A stretch of 31,416 nt of DNA from the IMG/VR virus record IMGVR_UViG_3300036790_000044, positions 1 to 31,416 of that record; one strand, written 5' to 3'. Below, piece after piece: positions 1 through 7,375 of the stretch. The DNA comes from a virus. The position numbers and the translations under genes were made by a program. A model generated the notes under the pieces. The model was not told the DNA's origin. It saw only the letters and a list, made by a program, of their open reading frames with translations, and made no database searches. Positions within the stretch are counted from its first letter, which is position 1, and every line of letters starts with the position of its first letter.

Positions 1-122
1 TAAGAAACTGTTTTTGTCGTCTGTATCTCAATATTCCATAGCCCTTGCTTATGGCTCCGAGATACACAAAACAACCTTTTTCATTTATTACAATTCTTTT
101 CTTTGCTTTTTCCAGTTGTTGT
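1..122. other. Non-coding stretch downstream of the polymerase gene
   Basis: This AT-rich stretch lies after the polymerase stop codon. Open frames on either strand are only about a dozen codons long. I see no convincing hairpin, promoter or tRNA in it. Confidence 0.5.
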
Positions 123-1628
123 TCAAGCGACTGCGGGTGCGGTCCTGGCATCTTTTTGTCCTATCATAGCTAACAACTGTGCTCTAGCGGCTACCAACCC
201 ATCGTATGAAAGGTCTTTCACTTTTACGGTGGTAGCGAAGTCGTACCCTAATTCAGCTTCGATCGGAATCTGTACATCTATACCATTGTGAAAAACAATA
301 CGACGGTCAAAACCAGCAACAGTAGCACAGAGACAATTCCATAAATCGTCAGGAGTGTCTCGTATATCATTAACAATGGAATCATGACCTTCTTGTACAA
401 TAAAGGAAGATTGGCAAAATTCGCTTCCCAGATGTGCGACCGCGAAGCCAGTATTATCCCCAACAACAGACTGAGGTATCCAACTATAAGCTTCGTTAAG
501 TATTTTGACATTATTGTCATTAGGACGGAGTCCGAGGAACTGGCGTTCACGATGGAAAGGAGTAACGAGCATTCGTGTGTCATATACTGTATCCTCGATG
601 TATTTGTGAAACACTCCATGAGTATTAGGCTCTAGTTTATTTAGAGCGAGTAGCATAGCTCCGCAGGTGTTAACTGGAATCCAGTAACCCTCACGAATTA
701 GAGACTCGGCCATTGTATTCTGTTTCATGCCATAATTATTAGCATGACCAGTTTTCTTACCAAGATAATACTCCATCGAATCTTTCCACTGTGTTTCCGT
801 CCTGCTAGATTCAGGTATGTTAAAGATAAACACGGCACGTTTAATATGCCGATTAACTCCATTCATCATGTCTGAAATAGCTTCGTGATTTAGCGCGAGC
901 GCGGATACTGGCCACTCTTCGGCACTTTTCTGATCGACCATGAGGAATATTCGACCGGGACGCGCAATAAGACTTTCTCTGAACAACTTAGCAACAGCAC
1001 CATGCTTTGGGAAGTTCTGCGCATTATTGCCATAGCTAAAGGTATGTTTCCGTGAGGCACGCCGACCCGTAAGTGTTCCCGCAACATTGTAACTAGAGAG
1101 GTAGAATACGTCGCCGCTTGCTGTTCTGTAGAAACGCGCGCCGAGATATGAAGAATCAAGTTTGGACAACTCCCTGATTGCAAGAATTGCCTGTATTGCT
1201 GGATCGCCAGATGGATAATTAAATTGGTTGTCGCGTAGTATTCTCTGTAGCGCAAGTTCGTTTGTACTATACTTACTCTCATACTCGCCCTCTTGGTTAC
1301 GTTTGCTGATCTTGGGCACAGTATAGCCCAGGCGTTGCAACATCTTGAGCAACGACTTTTCACCACTGGTACTGTTTAAATTGTAGGCATCGACTAAGTT
1401 GGGGTCATCTTTCTTTAGGCCCAAGTTAGGATTATTCCCTGCGCCTATGAACAGTTTAATGTTCCATTGATTAGCTGCTATGCCCATGTTACGTAGCAAT
1501 TCAGACTTGACAAAAGAACGAGCAGTTTTGATTTTAGCCATATCAATGCGAATACCACGATTTGCTATATCGTAGTAGATCGCTTGTAGCTTGTGTTCAT
1601 AGCTGCTCGTTATTCGTGCTTCGATCAT
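123..1628 (-). CDS. Family A DNA polymerase, polymerase-domain subunit (split gene, C-terminal half)
   Basis: This 501-residue protein matches the polymerase part of pol I-type enzymes. The start resembles the post-exonuclease linker (RGIRID at 24-29). The TGR motif is at 187-189 and QNFP at 204-207. Motif A is VDQKSAEEW with the metal-binding Asp at 232. Motif B is GKKTGHANNYGM at 290-301, with Lys291 as the expected nucleotide-binding lysine. Motif C is GHDS with Asp416. No exonuclease domain is present; it is encoded separately at 3223-4338. Two deviations stand out: His295 sits where Klenow has Phe762, and Ser417 replaces the usual Glu of HDE. The ATG overlaps the upstream stop as TAATG, so translation is probably coupled. 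It should act with the exonuclease protein as the phage replicase, which is an inference from the domain split. Confidence 0.9.
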   Translation of the reverse strand: MIEARITSSYEHKLQAIYYDIANRGIRIDMAKIKTARSFVKSELLRNMGIAANQWNIKLFIGAGNNPNLGLKKDDPNLVDAYNLNSTSGEKSLLKMLQRLGYTVPKISKRNQEGEYESKYSTNELALQRILRDNQFNYPSGDPAIQAILAIRELSKLDSSYLGARFYRTASGDVFYLSSYNVAGTLTGRRASRKHTFSYGNNAQNFPKHGAVAKLFRESLIARPGRIFLMVDQKSAEEWPVSALALNHEAISDMMNGVNRHIKRAVFIFNIPESSRTETQWKDSMEYYLGKKTGHANNYGMKQNTMAESLIREGYWIPVNTCGAMLLALNKLEPNTHGVFHKYIEDTVYDTRMLVTPFHRERQFLGLRPNDNNVKILNEAYSWIPQSVVGDNTGFAVAHLGSEFCQSSFIVQEGHDSIVNDIRDTPDDLWNCLCATVAGFDRRIVFHNGIDVQIPIEAELGYDFATTVKVKDLSYDGLVAARAQLLAMIGQKDARTAPAVA

Positions 1629-1837
1629 TATTCCTCATCCACAACGATAATAAGTCTGTACTTTAACCTTGGATATGTTGTACGCATTAGTTTAAGCTGT
1701 TGTTCTACAGTAACTTTTCCGAGATCGCCCCCAAAATTACAATCTCGCCATGTAGTTTCGTATGTAGGAACAGCCCCCGGTATTTCTACTAATACTTCAC
1801 CGGTCTTTAGTTGTAGTTTTGAAGTGCCTGTTTTCAT
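1628..1837 (-). CDS. Hypothetical 69-residue protein
   Basis: This small protein has no recognisable domain. It has a beta-rich look, with several alternating hydrophobic stretches, and ends in an acidic tail (VVDEE). It sits between the lectin-like gene, two bases upstream, and the polymerase-domain gene, with which it shares a TAATG overlap. That tight packing is the main support for it being real. It shares the short string IPGAVP with the N-terminus of the preceding protein, which may be chance. It could be a remnant of the DNA between the two polymerase halves, but nothing visible proves that. Confidence 0.6.
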   Translation of the reverse strand: MKTGTSKLQLKTGEVLVEIPGAVPTYETTWRDCNFGGDLGKVTVEQQLKLMRTTYPRLKYRLIIVVDEE

Positions 1838-1839
1838 GT

Positions 1840-2607
1840 TTACCAGTAGATGATGTCAAAACTAAGTACGTTACACTGCATTAAACCACTAGAATTGGCC
1901 CCGTCGAGTTGGAAGTTAGGCAGAATTATTTGTTTAGTCCAACCCATAGGAGAGTCACTTATACCTTGACAAGTCGGAGCAAATGGGGTATAGACTCCAT
2001 CTTCTTCAACGCCGACGTAAATAACTTTGCCCGTAGTCAAGTTGCGCTGCGTGAAAATACGAATATGCTTCGGAGTGTTCTTCGGCCACAGCGTAGGATT
2101 GACCTTAATTGTGGACGGGTTCCAACCATAACCACCAGCCGATTTTAGCAGCGTGTACTCATAAGAATCAGAGTATTCGCTAGCTTGAACACATAGTAGA
2201 TACGTATCTCCCTTTGAGTCAACATGGTTGATGTCCATCTCGACGCAGGCTTGCTGTGTTGGATCGGGAAATTCATACGTGATGTCGTAGACATAATTTG
2301 CTACAGTATCAGGTACACTTGTAGCAACAGTCCTCGACCAACGAACGCCGCCTTTACCTGTCTGATTCGCTGAAAATAAACAGGCTTTGGTAGTAGCATC
2401 GTAGACCATCTTAATGTTAGTTGCAGTTCCAGGCGTGCCAGTATCTTTCTCCATCTTCCAGCTAGGAAGTGAGCAGATGTTAGCTACAGTAGTAGCATTG
2501 CCAGGAATGATCGGTGCTACAGGTTGCGGCGGCACTGGAACTGCGCCGGGAATAGTGTACTTGTTATTCATTGTATCTAGAAAGATACCGGATGCTGTAG
2601 TTGTCAT
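1840..2607 (-). CDS. Lectin-like (concanavalin A / laminin G fold candidate) beta-rich protein
   Basis: This 255-residue protein has a short Pro-rich N-terminal linker (about 18-36) followed by a beta-strand-rich domain. Its C-terminal pattern, NFQLDGANSSG followed about ten residues later by SFDIIYW, resembles jelly-roll carbohydrate-binding proteins, which I recall as frequent in Acidobacteria. There is no clear signal peptide and no catalytic motif I can name. The start overlaps the preceding gene as ATGA. Such a domain would be expected in a tail fibre or secreted protein, yet it sits between the two halves of the DNA polymerase in the replication operon. The fold call rests on pattern recognition alone. 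The alternative is an unrelated beta-sandwich protein. Confidence 0.6.
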   Translation of the reverse strand: MTTTASGIFLDTMNNKYTIPGAVPVPPQPVAPIIPGNATTVANICSLPSWKMEKDTGTPGTATNIKMVYDATTKACLFSANQTGKGGVRWSRTVATSVPDTVANYVYDITYEFPDPTQQACVEMDINHVDSKGDTYLLCVQASEYSDSYEYTLLKSAGGYGWNPSTIKVNPTLWPKNTPKHIRIFTQRNLTTGKVIYVGVEEDGVYTPFAPTCQGISDSPMGWTKQIILPNFQLDGANSSGLMQCNVLSFDIIYW

Positions 2608-2780
2608 TTCACCGTCCTTGTTAAATCTCGCAATTTAATCAACGCATTCGTAGCTTCAGTCAACGACGAACGCAGGGCTGGAGTACCTGCCATAATCGGG
2701 TGATCGTATACCCGGTTAATATGTTTCAGAGCCTCATGATAATGAGATTCTAATTCTTTTTCTTGTTCTGGGGTAATCAT
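2604..2780 (-). CDS. Hypothetical helical 58-residue protein
   Basis: This small, charged, mostly helical protein has no recognisable motif. I chose the ATG at 2780 because it overlaps the TGA of the HNH gene as ATGA. A TTG two codons further upstream is possible but less likely. Its own stop overlaps the start of the lectin-like gene in the same way, so it is embedded in a translationally coupled run. Function unknown. Confidence 0.6.
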   Translation of the reverse strand: MITPEQEKELESHYHEALKHINRVYDHPIMAGTPALRSSLTEATNALIKLRDLTRTVK

Positions 2781-3226
2781 TTCCAAGTTACCTGCCTTAT
2801 TATCTGTGAAACTGTGGCTTGAGATATACCGTAGCTAATAGCTAAATCACACTGGAGCTGGCCTTTATTATATTCATTTCTTATTTCATTAGCTATGGCT
2901 AGTGTGATTACAGGTACTCTACCACGTCTAATATTCTCTTTGTTTGTAACTGGTTCTAGATGATCCGGATTTACACAGTCACGATAACTACAAATTTCTT
3001 TCACATGATCCAAAAACTTTCCAGCTGGAATTTGTCCTTTATGTAATTCATAGATATATCTACTAGCTTGGATCATCTTAGGCTCTTGTGGTGATTTAAT
3101 CTTTCTGGAATAATTATAGTTACAAATCATACCATAACCACCACGTTTAGTACCGATCCATCTCCAGCAGCCTGTGACTACATCTACTACATAAAAATCA
3201 GTAATAGGCTTCCTTTTTCCACTCAT
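2777..3226 (-). CDS. HNH homing-type endonuclease with C-terminal helix-turn-helix
   Basis: This 149-residue protein follows the layout of phage HNH endonucleases: GCWRWIG at 19-25, GYGM at 30-33, the ASRYIYELHKGQIP segment at 54-67, LDHVKEIC at 72-79, CVNPDHLEPVT at 84-94 and ENIRRG at 97-102. The catalytic His is expected at 74, with Asn86 and His89. A C-terminal helix-turn-helix (about 109-147, SYGISQATVSQII) would read DNA sequence. The usual His of the aHR motif is Ser55 here. Its ATG overlaps the stop of the exonuclease gene. It lies exactly between the exonuclease and polymerase halves of the split polymerase, which suggests that its invasion led to the gene division. It could also be a free-standing homing endonuclease that arrived later. 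Confidence 0.92.
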   Translation of the reverse strand: MSGKRKPITDFYVVDVVTGCWRWIGTKRGGYGMICNYNYSRKIKSPQEPKMIQASRYIYELHKGQIPAGKFLDHVKEICSYRDCVNPDHLEPVTNKENIRRGRVPVITLAIANEIRNEYNKGQLQCDLAISYGISQATVSQIIRQVTWK

Positions 3227-4338
3227 CGTAGATGTGGCCTTTCATTAAAATCTTTTTCCTGTCCCAAATATACTTCAAAAGTTACTGTGGTATCTAAACA
3301 ATTATAACGACGTAACTTAGCCATATTTTTGAAATTCCAGCCATGACTTTCATCCTTGTAATAAGGCTCTCTTGTATACTGCCGAGTCATGAATGCTAAA
3401 TCCTTCGGTAGCTCTGGCCACAGAATATGCTGCCGGATCATCGTGTCTACTATTTTAGTACGATCAATTCTGAATCCGAGCATTTCCCAGCGCGGGGCAT
3501 CGAACTGAAAGAAGTTTTGTCCAAGCTGGGGAACTTTATCAAAGACGGATTGTATCTTCCTCCAGAGGATTCGTGTTTCTGCTGCATCTTCACGAAACAA
3601 CTCAAAAGCCACACCGAAAGTCGGAGAGTCAGCAAAGCTACAGCTAACATGAATGCCGGGATGCCATTCATAAGCTGATGGCCTGTTCTTATTGGTTTTA
3701 GGGTATACAGTCTCGATGTCGTTGGAGAGCAGATTTCTGTGTTCAAATCTATCCAAGTATCCGAGTAACTCTCCAAAATCTTTAATTTCATATCTGAGAG
3801 TCCGATCGAGATACGGCTGTAGAGTGTTGCTATGAGTTGCATAGTACTCCAGTTCGGACGCAGCTTTTCCTAAATCGAGGGAAGTTACAATATCGCGGAT
3901 TTTCCAGTCTTTTACTACAGTGTCAGGCGAGAAGGTTGGAATTATCCAATGAGGATAAGTTAGCAACGGCGAGCGAAGTAGGCTGCCGCAATATTTGCTT
4001 ATTTCAGATTCATCTTCTTTTGTGTTTCTAGAACTAAACTCTGATTTAACGAGTTGATCGCAGAAATGTTTGCCAGCGTTTTCGACTGCAATGATAATTG
4101 GAGGTTGGTAATGATTAAGTTCGTTTTCGACGATAGCCATAGCATACTTATCGTCAGTGTCCGGAGCGCGAGCAATAACATGGTAGTCATTAATACCCAC
4201 ATTAGCAAGCATCTTTTCAAAAACATATCCGTAGCCTCCACTCCAGACAAAACCCTTCTCTACATCCTGCGGGAAGGGTTTTTCAACAACTACCCAGACT
4301 TTGCTATTAGGATTGCCCTTAGGTTTTAGGTATGGCAC
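3223..4338 (-). CDS. DNA polymerase, 3'-5' exonuclease subunit with N-terminal uracil-DNA-glycosylase-like domain (split gene, N-terminal half)
   Basis: This 371-residue protein has two domains. Residues about 10-150 resemble the uracil-DNA glycosylase superfamily domain found at the N-terminus of some phage pol I proteins (GYVFEKMLANVGI at 37-49). Residues about 180-360 form a DEDDy proofreading exonuclease: Exo I SNDIET with Asp207 and Glu209, Exo II GQNFFQFD ending at Asp280, and Exo III YNCLDTT with Tyr345 and Asp349. The protein stops shortly after Exo III, where family A enzymes continue into the polymerase domain; that domain is encoded at 123-1628. The start is GTG, one base after the upstream stop, with GGAG ten bases upstream. 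It probably supplies proofreading in trans. Whether the glycosylase-like domain is active cannot be judged here. Confidence 0.88.
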   Translation of the reverse strand: MPYLKPKGNPNSKVWVVVEKPFPQDVEKGFVWSGGYGYVFEKMLANVGINDYHVIARAPDTDDKYAMAIVENELNHYQPPIIIAVENAGKHFCDQLVKSEFSSRNTKEDESEISKYCGSLLRSPLLTYPHWIIPTFSPDTVVKDWKIRDIVTSLDLGKAASELEYYATHSNTLQPYLDRTLRYEIKDFGELLGYLDRFEHRNLLSNDIETVYPKTNKNRPSAYEWHPGIHVSCSFADSPTFGVAFELFREDAAETRILWRKIQSVFDKVPQLGQNFFQFDAPRWEMLGFRIDRTKIVDTMIRQHILWPELPKDLAFMTRQYTREPYYKDESHGWNFKNMAKLRRYNCLDTTVTFEVYLGQEKDFNERPHLR

Positions 4339-4518
4339 TTACTGGACTCCAAACTGATTCAATTCAAAATACCATACAAAGCATTTATATTCTTCCATGT
4401 GCTTTTTACACAAGTCCGAATAATCAAACGGATGATCGCGGCTAAAAATAACACGTTTAATAGCTTGGTTTTCACAGCGACGACCATCCCCATCGTGATA
4501 CGAGCATTGCCAGCTCAT
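4339..4518 (-). CDS. Zinc-binding miniprotein (59 residues)
   Basis: This short frame fills the gap between the exonuclease and zinc-ribbon genes. It encodes Cys5, His8, Cys15, Cys37 and His40, in the arrangement C-x9-C-x21-C-x2-H. The same layout occurs in the 85-residue protein at 6881-7138, so the two may be distant relatives. Its TAA is directly followed by the GTG of the exonuclease gene. Its ATG lies four bases from the TGA of the zinc-ribbon gene. Probably an intracellular metal-binding accessory protein of the replication operon; the partner is unknown. Confidence 0.7.
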   Translation of the reverse strand: MSWQCSYHDGDGRRCENQAIKRVIFSRDHPFDYSDLCKKHMEEYKCFVWYFELNQFGVQ

Positions 4519-4521
4519 AAC

Positions 4522-4701
4522 TCACTCCCAAGTTACAGACCTCGAACAAACACCGCAGGACAGTCCGTTTTTAAGTGGAGTTAGTTTAGAGCGCGCATCG
4601 CATAGTGGACATTGAGTTATCTCACGATACGGTTGAATGTATTTATCTGACGGAATTAGTTCCTGCCCGTCAGTTAAATTAGCGAGTATCGCCCGAGCCA
4701 T
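4522..4701 (-). CDS. Zinc-ribbon miniprotein (59 residues)
   Basis: This short frame begins inside the end of the MazG-like gene, overlapping it by 23 bases in another frame. It encodes two CxxC knuckles, Cys31/Cys34 and Cys49/Cys52, separated by 14 residues, which is a classic zinc-ribbon spacing. The N-terminal 30 residues have no recognisable motif. The regular CxxC-CxxC pattern, the lack of any other gene in this gap and its place in a coupled run argue that it is real. It could bind nucleic acid or act as a small adaptor; nothing indicates a specific partner. Confidence 0.72.
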   Translation of the reverse strand: MARAILANLTDGQELIPSDKYIQPYREITQCPLCDARSKLTPLKNGLSCGVCSRSVTWE

Positions 4702-5392
4702 GTAATTTATCTCTCTCTTTCCGATCTTCTAATTTGCGGTAGTTAGTTCTCATTACATCAAGAGGCTCGAAACGATAGCGGTCGCAAAGAATAAACCACT
4801 TAACTAAGCCTATAGAAGAACAGCACTCTTCTACAAAATCAGACATAAAGAACCCAATCGGTTTCTTATAGTCCTTGGAGAAATCTAGAATCAAGGCTAC
4901 TCTAGCTGCTTCATGGTGAGTTAAGCCAGTCATTCTAGTCTCTACTTTAGATAGAGCTTCCTCCAAATCTGGACAACTTTCGTGTGTAAGTCCAGTAACA
5001 GCTTTTATAACTGCTGTATCAGTAGCGCACAAAGGTTGAAAATACTTCCAGATGCTGTAAGCAATCGAAAAACAGTTCATGCTCTCCGGCTTTTCGATGC
5101 CGGTATTTATCAGAATCTCTTCAATTTTTTCATTTTTTTCGTTGTGGTCGTAATGCAGACGAGCGAGATACCACGCTATATCTCCAAGTTCCTTCTTCAG
5201 AGAAAGCCGCTCTAATGTATAATCTGGATCACGCAACTCTCGTTTCAACATACCACAAACTTCACCAATCTCAGAATACACTCCGAGAAATTCATAATTC
5301 CGACTCTGCTCTATATCATTCCTTGGATAAATAGCAGTAGTCTCGGTCCAGTTAACATAATCGCTAACTGTCTGAATGATGTGATCTGTCAT
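4679..5392 (-). CDS. MazG-like nucleotide pyrophosphohydrolase
   Basis: This 237-residue protein carries the metal-binding signature of the all-alpha NTP pyrophosphatase family: E41-I-G-E44 followed by E68-L-G-D71 in the context KKELGDIAWYLARL. Near the C-terminus, NYRKLEDRKERD followed by GSGDTR matches the tail often seen in MazG-type proteins. Such enzymes hydrolyse (d)NTPs or alarmone-like nucleotides to the monophosphate and pyrophosphate; phage versions are thought to adjust nucleotide pools or host stress signalling. The region between the two parts (about 90-205) is longer than in minimal MazG proteins and helical. It is the first gene after the 5421-5470 terminator, so it may need its own promoter or read-through. 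Confidence 0.82.
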   Translation of the reverse strand: MTDHIIQTVSDYVNWTETTAIYPRNDIEQSRNYEFLGVYSEIGEVCGMLKRELRDPDYTLERLSLKKELGDIAWYLARLHYDHNEKNEKIEEILINTGIEKPESMNCFSIAYSIWKYFQPLCATDTAVIKAVTGLTHESCPDLEEALSKVETRMTGLTHHEAARVALILDFSKDYKKPIGFFMSDFVEECCSSIGLVKWFILCDRYRFEPLDVMRTNYRKLEDRKERDKLHGSGDTR

Positions 5393-5420
5393 AGCTCGCT
5401 CACTTTCTCTGGTAACGCTT

Positions 5421-5470
5421 AAAAAATAAGGGCGGCCTAGCTGGATAAGCCGACTTTTCTAGCCGCCCTT
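5421..5470 (-). terminator. Intrinsic terminator after the DUF669-like gene
   Basis: On the minus strand a GC-rich stem is formed by 5462-5470 pairing with 5428-5436 (nine perfect pairs, GGGCGGC core), extended by three more pairs after a one-base bulge. The stem is followed directly by CTTATTTTTT. It lies 22 bases after the stop of the 5493-6017 gene. This is the clearest intrinsic terminator in the leftward block and separates the recombination set from the MazG/polymerase set. Confidence 0.85.
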
Positions 5471-5492
5471 GTCAAAGGGGAAACGTCTTAGG

Positions 5493-6017
5493 CTACTTAT
5501 CGCCCCAATTCATATTTGTCGAATGTTGAATCTTGGGGAACTTCGTAGCGCAATCCGGAATAGCACACAAGAAACGAAGAATCCTGTTATTATCCTGTCC
5601 TTGATAGCTATTGATATATAGCTCCGCCTTGCATTCCTTATTCATCAGCGGACCTTGATACACCCAGGTGCTAGGATCATCGGCTTGAAACTTGACCTGA
5701 TCTGCATCCCAGATACCCGGTATACTAGCAGGTGAATCAGGATCGTTGGGGTCTTGTTCCATAATTTCTCCCAGAGCATGAACCATGTCCTGTAGCAAAG
5801 ACGGAACCTTTGCGCTACCAACGAAGAGATACTTCTCGACCTTGCCATCCCACTTTTGGCCAGGATCAATAATTGTGAACTGCGGATTGAAATTGACCGA
5901 TTCACCGTCTTTTGACTTCTTCGGCTTAAAGCCAGTCAAGCGTAGCGTGTAGATGTTTTGGGGAATTGGTTCAGGACGACGCAGTTTCTCTGCGTCCATG
6001 TTGTACTTAAATGGCAT
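5493..6017 (-). CDS. Candidate single-stranded DNA-binding protein (DUF669-like)
   Basis: This 174-residue protein starts with MPFKYNMDAE, followed by a beta-rich domain of the form 'Y-x-L-x-L-x-G-x-K-P-K-K-S-K-D-G'. That opening is typical of phage DUF669-like proteins, which are regarded as single-stranded DNA-binding or recombination accessory proteins. It is encoded directly after the Sak4/RecA-like ATPase and near a RecB-like nuclease, the usual neighbourhood for such a protein. A strong ribosome site (AAGGA) precedes the ATG and a strong terminator follows the stop, which would allow high expression, as expected of a coating protein. No classic acidic Phe-ending tail is visible. The family call is from pattern only. 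Confidence 0.6.
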   Translation of the reverse strand: MPFKYNMDAEKLRRPEPIPQNIYTLRLTGFKPKKSKDGESVNFNPQFTIIDPGQKWDGKVEKYLFVGSAKVPSLLQDMVHALGEIMEQDPNDPDSPASIPGIWDADQVKFQADDPSTWVYQGPLMNKECKAELYINSYQGQDNNRILRFLCAIPDCATKFPKIQHSTNMNWGDK

Positions 6018-6034
6018 TGTTATTCCTTTCGATT

Positions 6035-6877
6035 TTACTGCGGTTTGTTAGCTGCGATAAACTTGTTGTGTTTGTTAAGCATCTCCGCTAGGTTAGGACT
6101 CTCGATAAGTTCAAGTCCCTTCAAAGTGGTAGCTGCGCTAAAATCCTTGGTTACGCGAGTCCAGACTTTGTACTGTCCGTTCGCATCGACTTTAATTCTC
6201 ATAACCTCATTAAATACGGAAAGCAACGTATTCAAATAAGGCGGGTCAACACCAATTTCACCTGTATAAACCGTTCGATCAGCGGTGGACAGAGTCTTAT
6301 CGACAATCGGGCGCTCGTGAAAAATAGCGATCAAGTGTCCTAAAGAACGAAGCTCCGCGATCGTATATAACATATAGTCTCGCACACCATTTATAGAATC
6401 CCAACCTTCTGGAATCCGAATTACATCTCCACCTGTTTTTACTTCTCTAAACATCTTAACTTTTCCAGACTTCATCTGGTCAAATATTTCATTCTCCATA
6501 ATCTTTTTCAAAAAACTCATAGAGTCCAGTACATAAGCCGCTGGAATAGGTTTATTGCTGATCTTGTTATATTTAAATCGTTCTATGTCCTTATCCAAAT
6601 TTTTCGCTGCCGTTGGAATTAACTGTGACGTATCTGTGTACGTCTTTCCCATCACATTGGGTCTACCTGCTACAGATGATAGTCTATCGTCGCAGTCAAA
6701 GAAATAAGTCGCACCCACAGCTTCAGCAATTGTAGCTGCTAGGTTAGACTTACCACTCTTAGGTGCGCCAACGATAGCCATACAGATTTTTTTAGTCGTG
6801 TCTATCTCTGTAGCGATGTTAACGCCCTGAATCCCGTCCAACATTTTGGACAGTTCTTCTTGTGATAGTACTGGCAT
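6035..6877 (-). CDS. RecA-like ATPase of the phage Sak4/AAA_24 type
   Basis: This 280-residue P-loop ATPase has Walker A GAPKSGKSN at 37-45 and a Walker B-like VLDSMSF at about 114-120. The short RecA-like core without RecA's DNA-binding extensions fits the Sak4 group of phage single-strand annealing/recombination ATPases. It would act on single-stranded DNA with the neighbouring DUF669-like protein (17 bases downstream) and the PD-(D/E)XK nuclease. The gene begins three bases after the upstream gene's stop. The alternative is a generic phage nucleotide-binding AAA_24 protein; both names are used for this family. Confidence 0.82.
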   Translation of the reverse strand: MPVLSQEELSKMLDGIQGVNIATEIDTTKKICMAIVGAPKSGKSNLAATIAEAVGATYFFDCDDRLSSVAGRPNVMGKTYTDTSQLIPTAAKNLDKDIERFKYNKISNKPIPAAYVLDSMSFLKKIMENEIFDQMKSGKVKMFREVKTGGDVIRIPEGWDSINGVRDYMLYTIAELRSLGHLIAIFHERPIVDKTLSTADRTVYTGEIGVDPPYLNTLLSVFNEVMRIKVDANGQYKVWTRVTKDFSAATTLKGLELIESPNLAEMLNKHNKFIAANKPQ

Positions 6878-6880
6878 GTA

Positions 6881-7138
6881 CTAGCTAACCCTTGTCTCGG
6901 GAGAGACTTGCTCGTGTTGTGGTCGTTCGGCTTCTAGCACGTACTGCTTACCAGAATTGGCTGCGATGCTCTTGAAAATGTTAAAATGAAAAGCGCAGAT
7001 GAAATTGTACTTGTCATCTTTCAACTCAAAAGCCGCGTGAGTAGTACATTTAGTTCCGTTCTTTCTCATAACTTCGCAGCTATGATTAGAACCCTCGGTT
7101 TGTGACAGCTTGTGGACGTAAATATGTTTCAGTTCCAT
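6881..7138 (-). CDS. Small zinc-binding protein (85 residues)
   Basis: Cys21, Cys31, His34, Cys48 and His51 form a compact probable zinc site (C-x9-C-x16-C-x2-H). This resembles the miniprotein at 4339-4518. The rest is charged and carries no recognised motif. The ATG overlaps the upstream stop as TAATG, and the next gene follows after three bases, so it belongs to the recombination operon. Likely an intracellular DNA- or protein-binding accessory factor; no specific function can be assigned. Confidence 0.75.
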   Translation of the reverse strand: MELKHIYVHKLSQTEGSNHSCEVMRKNGTKCTTHAAFELKDDKYNFICAFHFNIFKSIAANSGKQYVLEAERPQHEQVSPETRVS

Positions 7139-7374
7139 TACTTTTCTCCGTTTCTAACGGCTGTGTTAAATTCTTTTAATTCTTTGTGAAGTCTATCCAC
7201 CTTGCCAACTGCAATATCTTCCTCATATTCAGAGGCAACATTCATCAAATAAAACATAGCTGAATTGCCAGCATAGAATGCGCGACGACATTCTATGTAC
7301 TGCGCACTCTTATCGTCTAGTCCAGTGCGATAAACTTTCTTAATGTAGTCATCCCACTCATTCTGAATAGACAT
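7138..7374 (-). CDS. Hypothetical 78-residue phage protein
   Basis: This small protein is helical and charged. Its features are an N-terminal W-x2-Y, a middle RRAFYAG segment, and an E/K-rich C-terminal half. Similar short proteins are common beside phage recombination genes, but I know no function. It starts one base after the nuclease gene's stop and overlaps the next start, so it is clearly inside the operon. Confidence 0.7.
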   Translation of the reverse strand: MSIQNEWDDYIKKVYRTGLDDKSAQYIECRRAFYAGNSAMFYLMNVASEYEEDIAVGKVDRLHKELKEFNTAVRNGEK

Positions 7375-7375
7375 A

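Noticed and set aside
890-1366. 158-residue minus-strand frame
   Set aside because: It lies fully inside the polymerase gene in another frame and its product looks like random composition; the polymerase motifs are in the longer frame.
1628-2607. Shared IPGAVP string in two adjacent proteins as evidence of duplication
   Set aside because: Only six residues match, the flanking sequences do not align, and the bases coding for them differ.
2604-3226. Group I intron in the polymerase gene
   Set aside because: The HNH gene suggests one, but the interval holds four intact coupled genes and I could not identify intron core motifs or splice sites; the split-gene reading is simpler.
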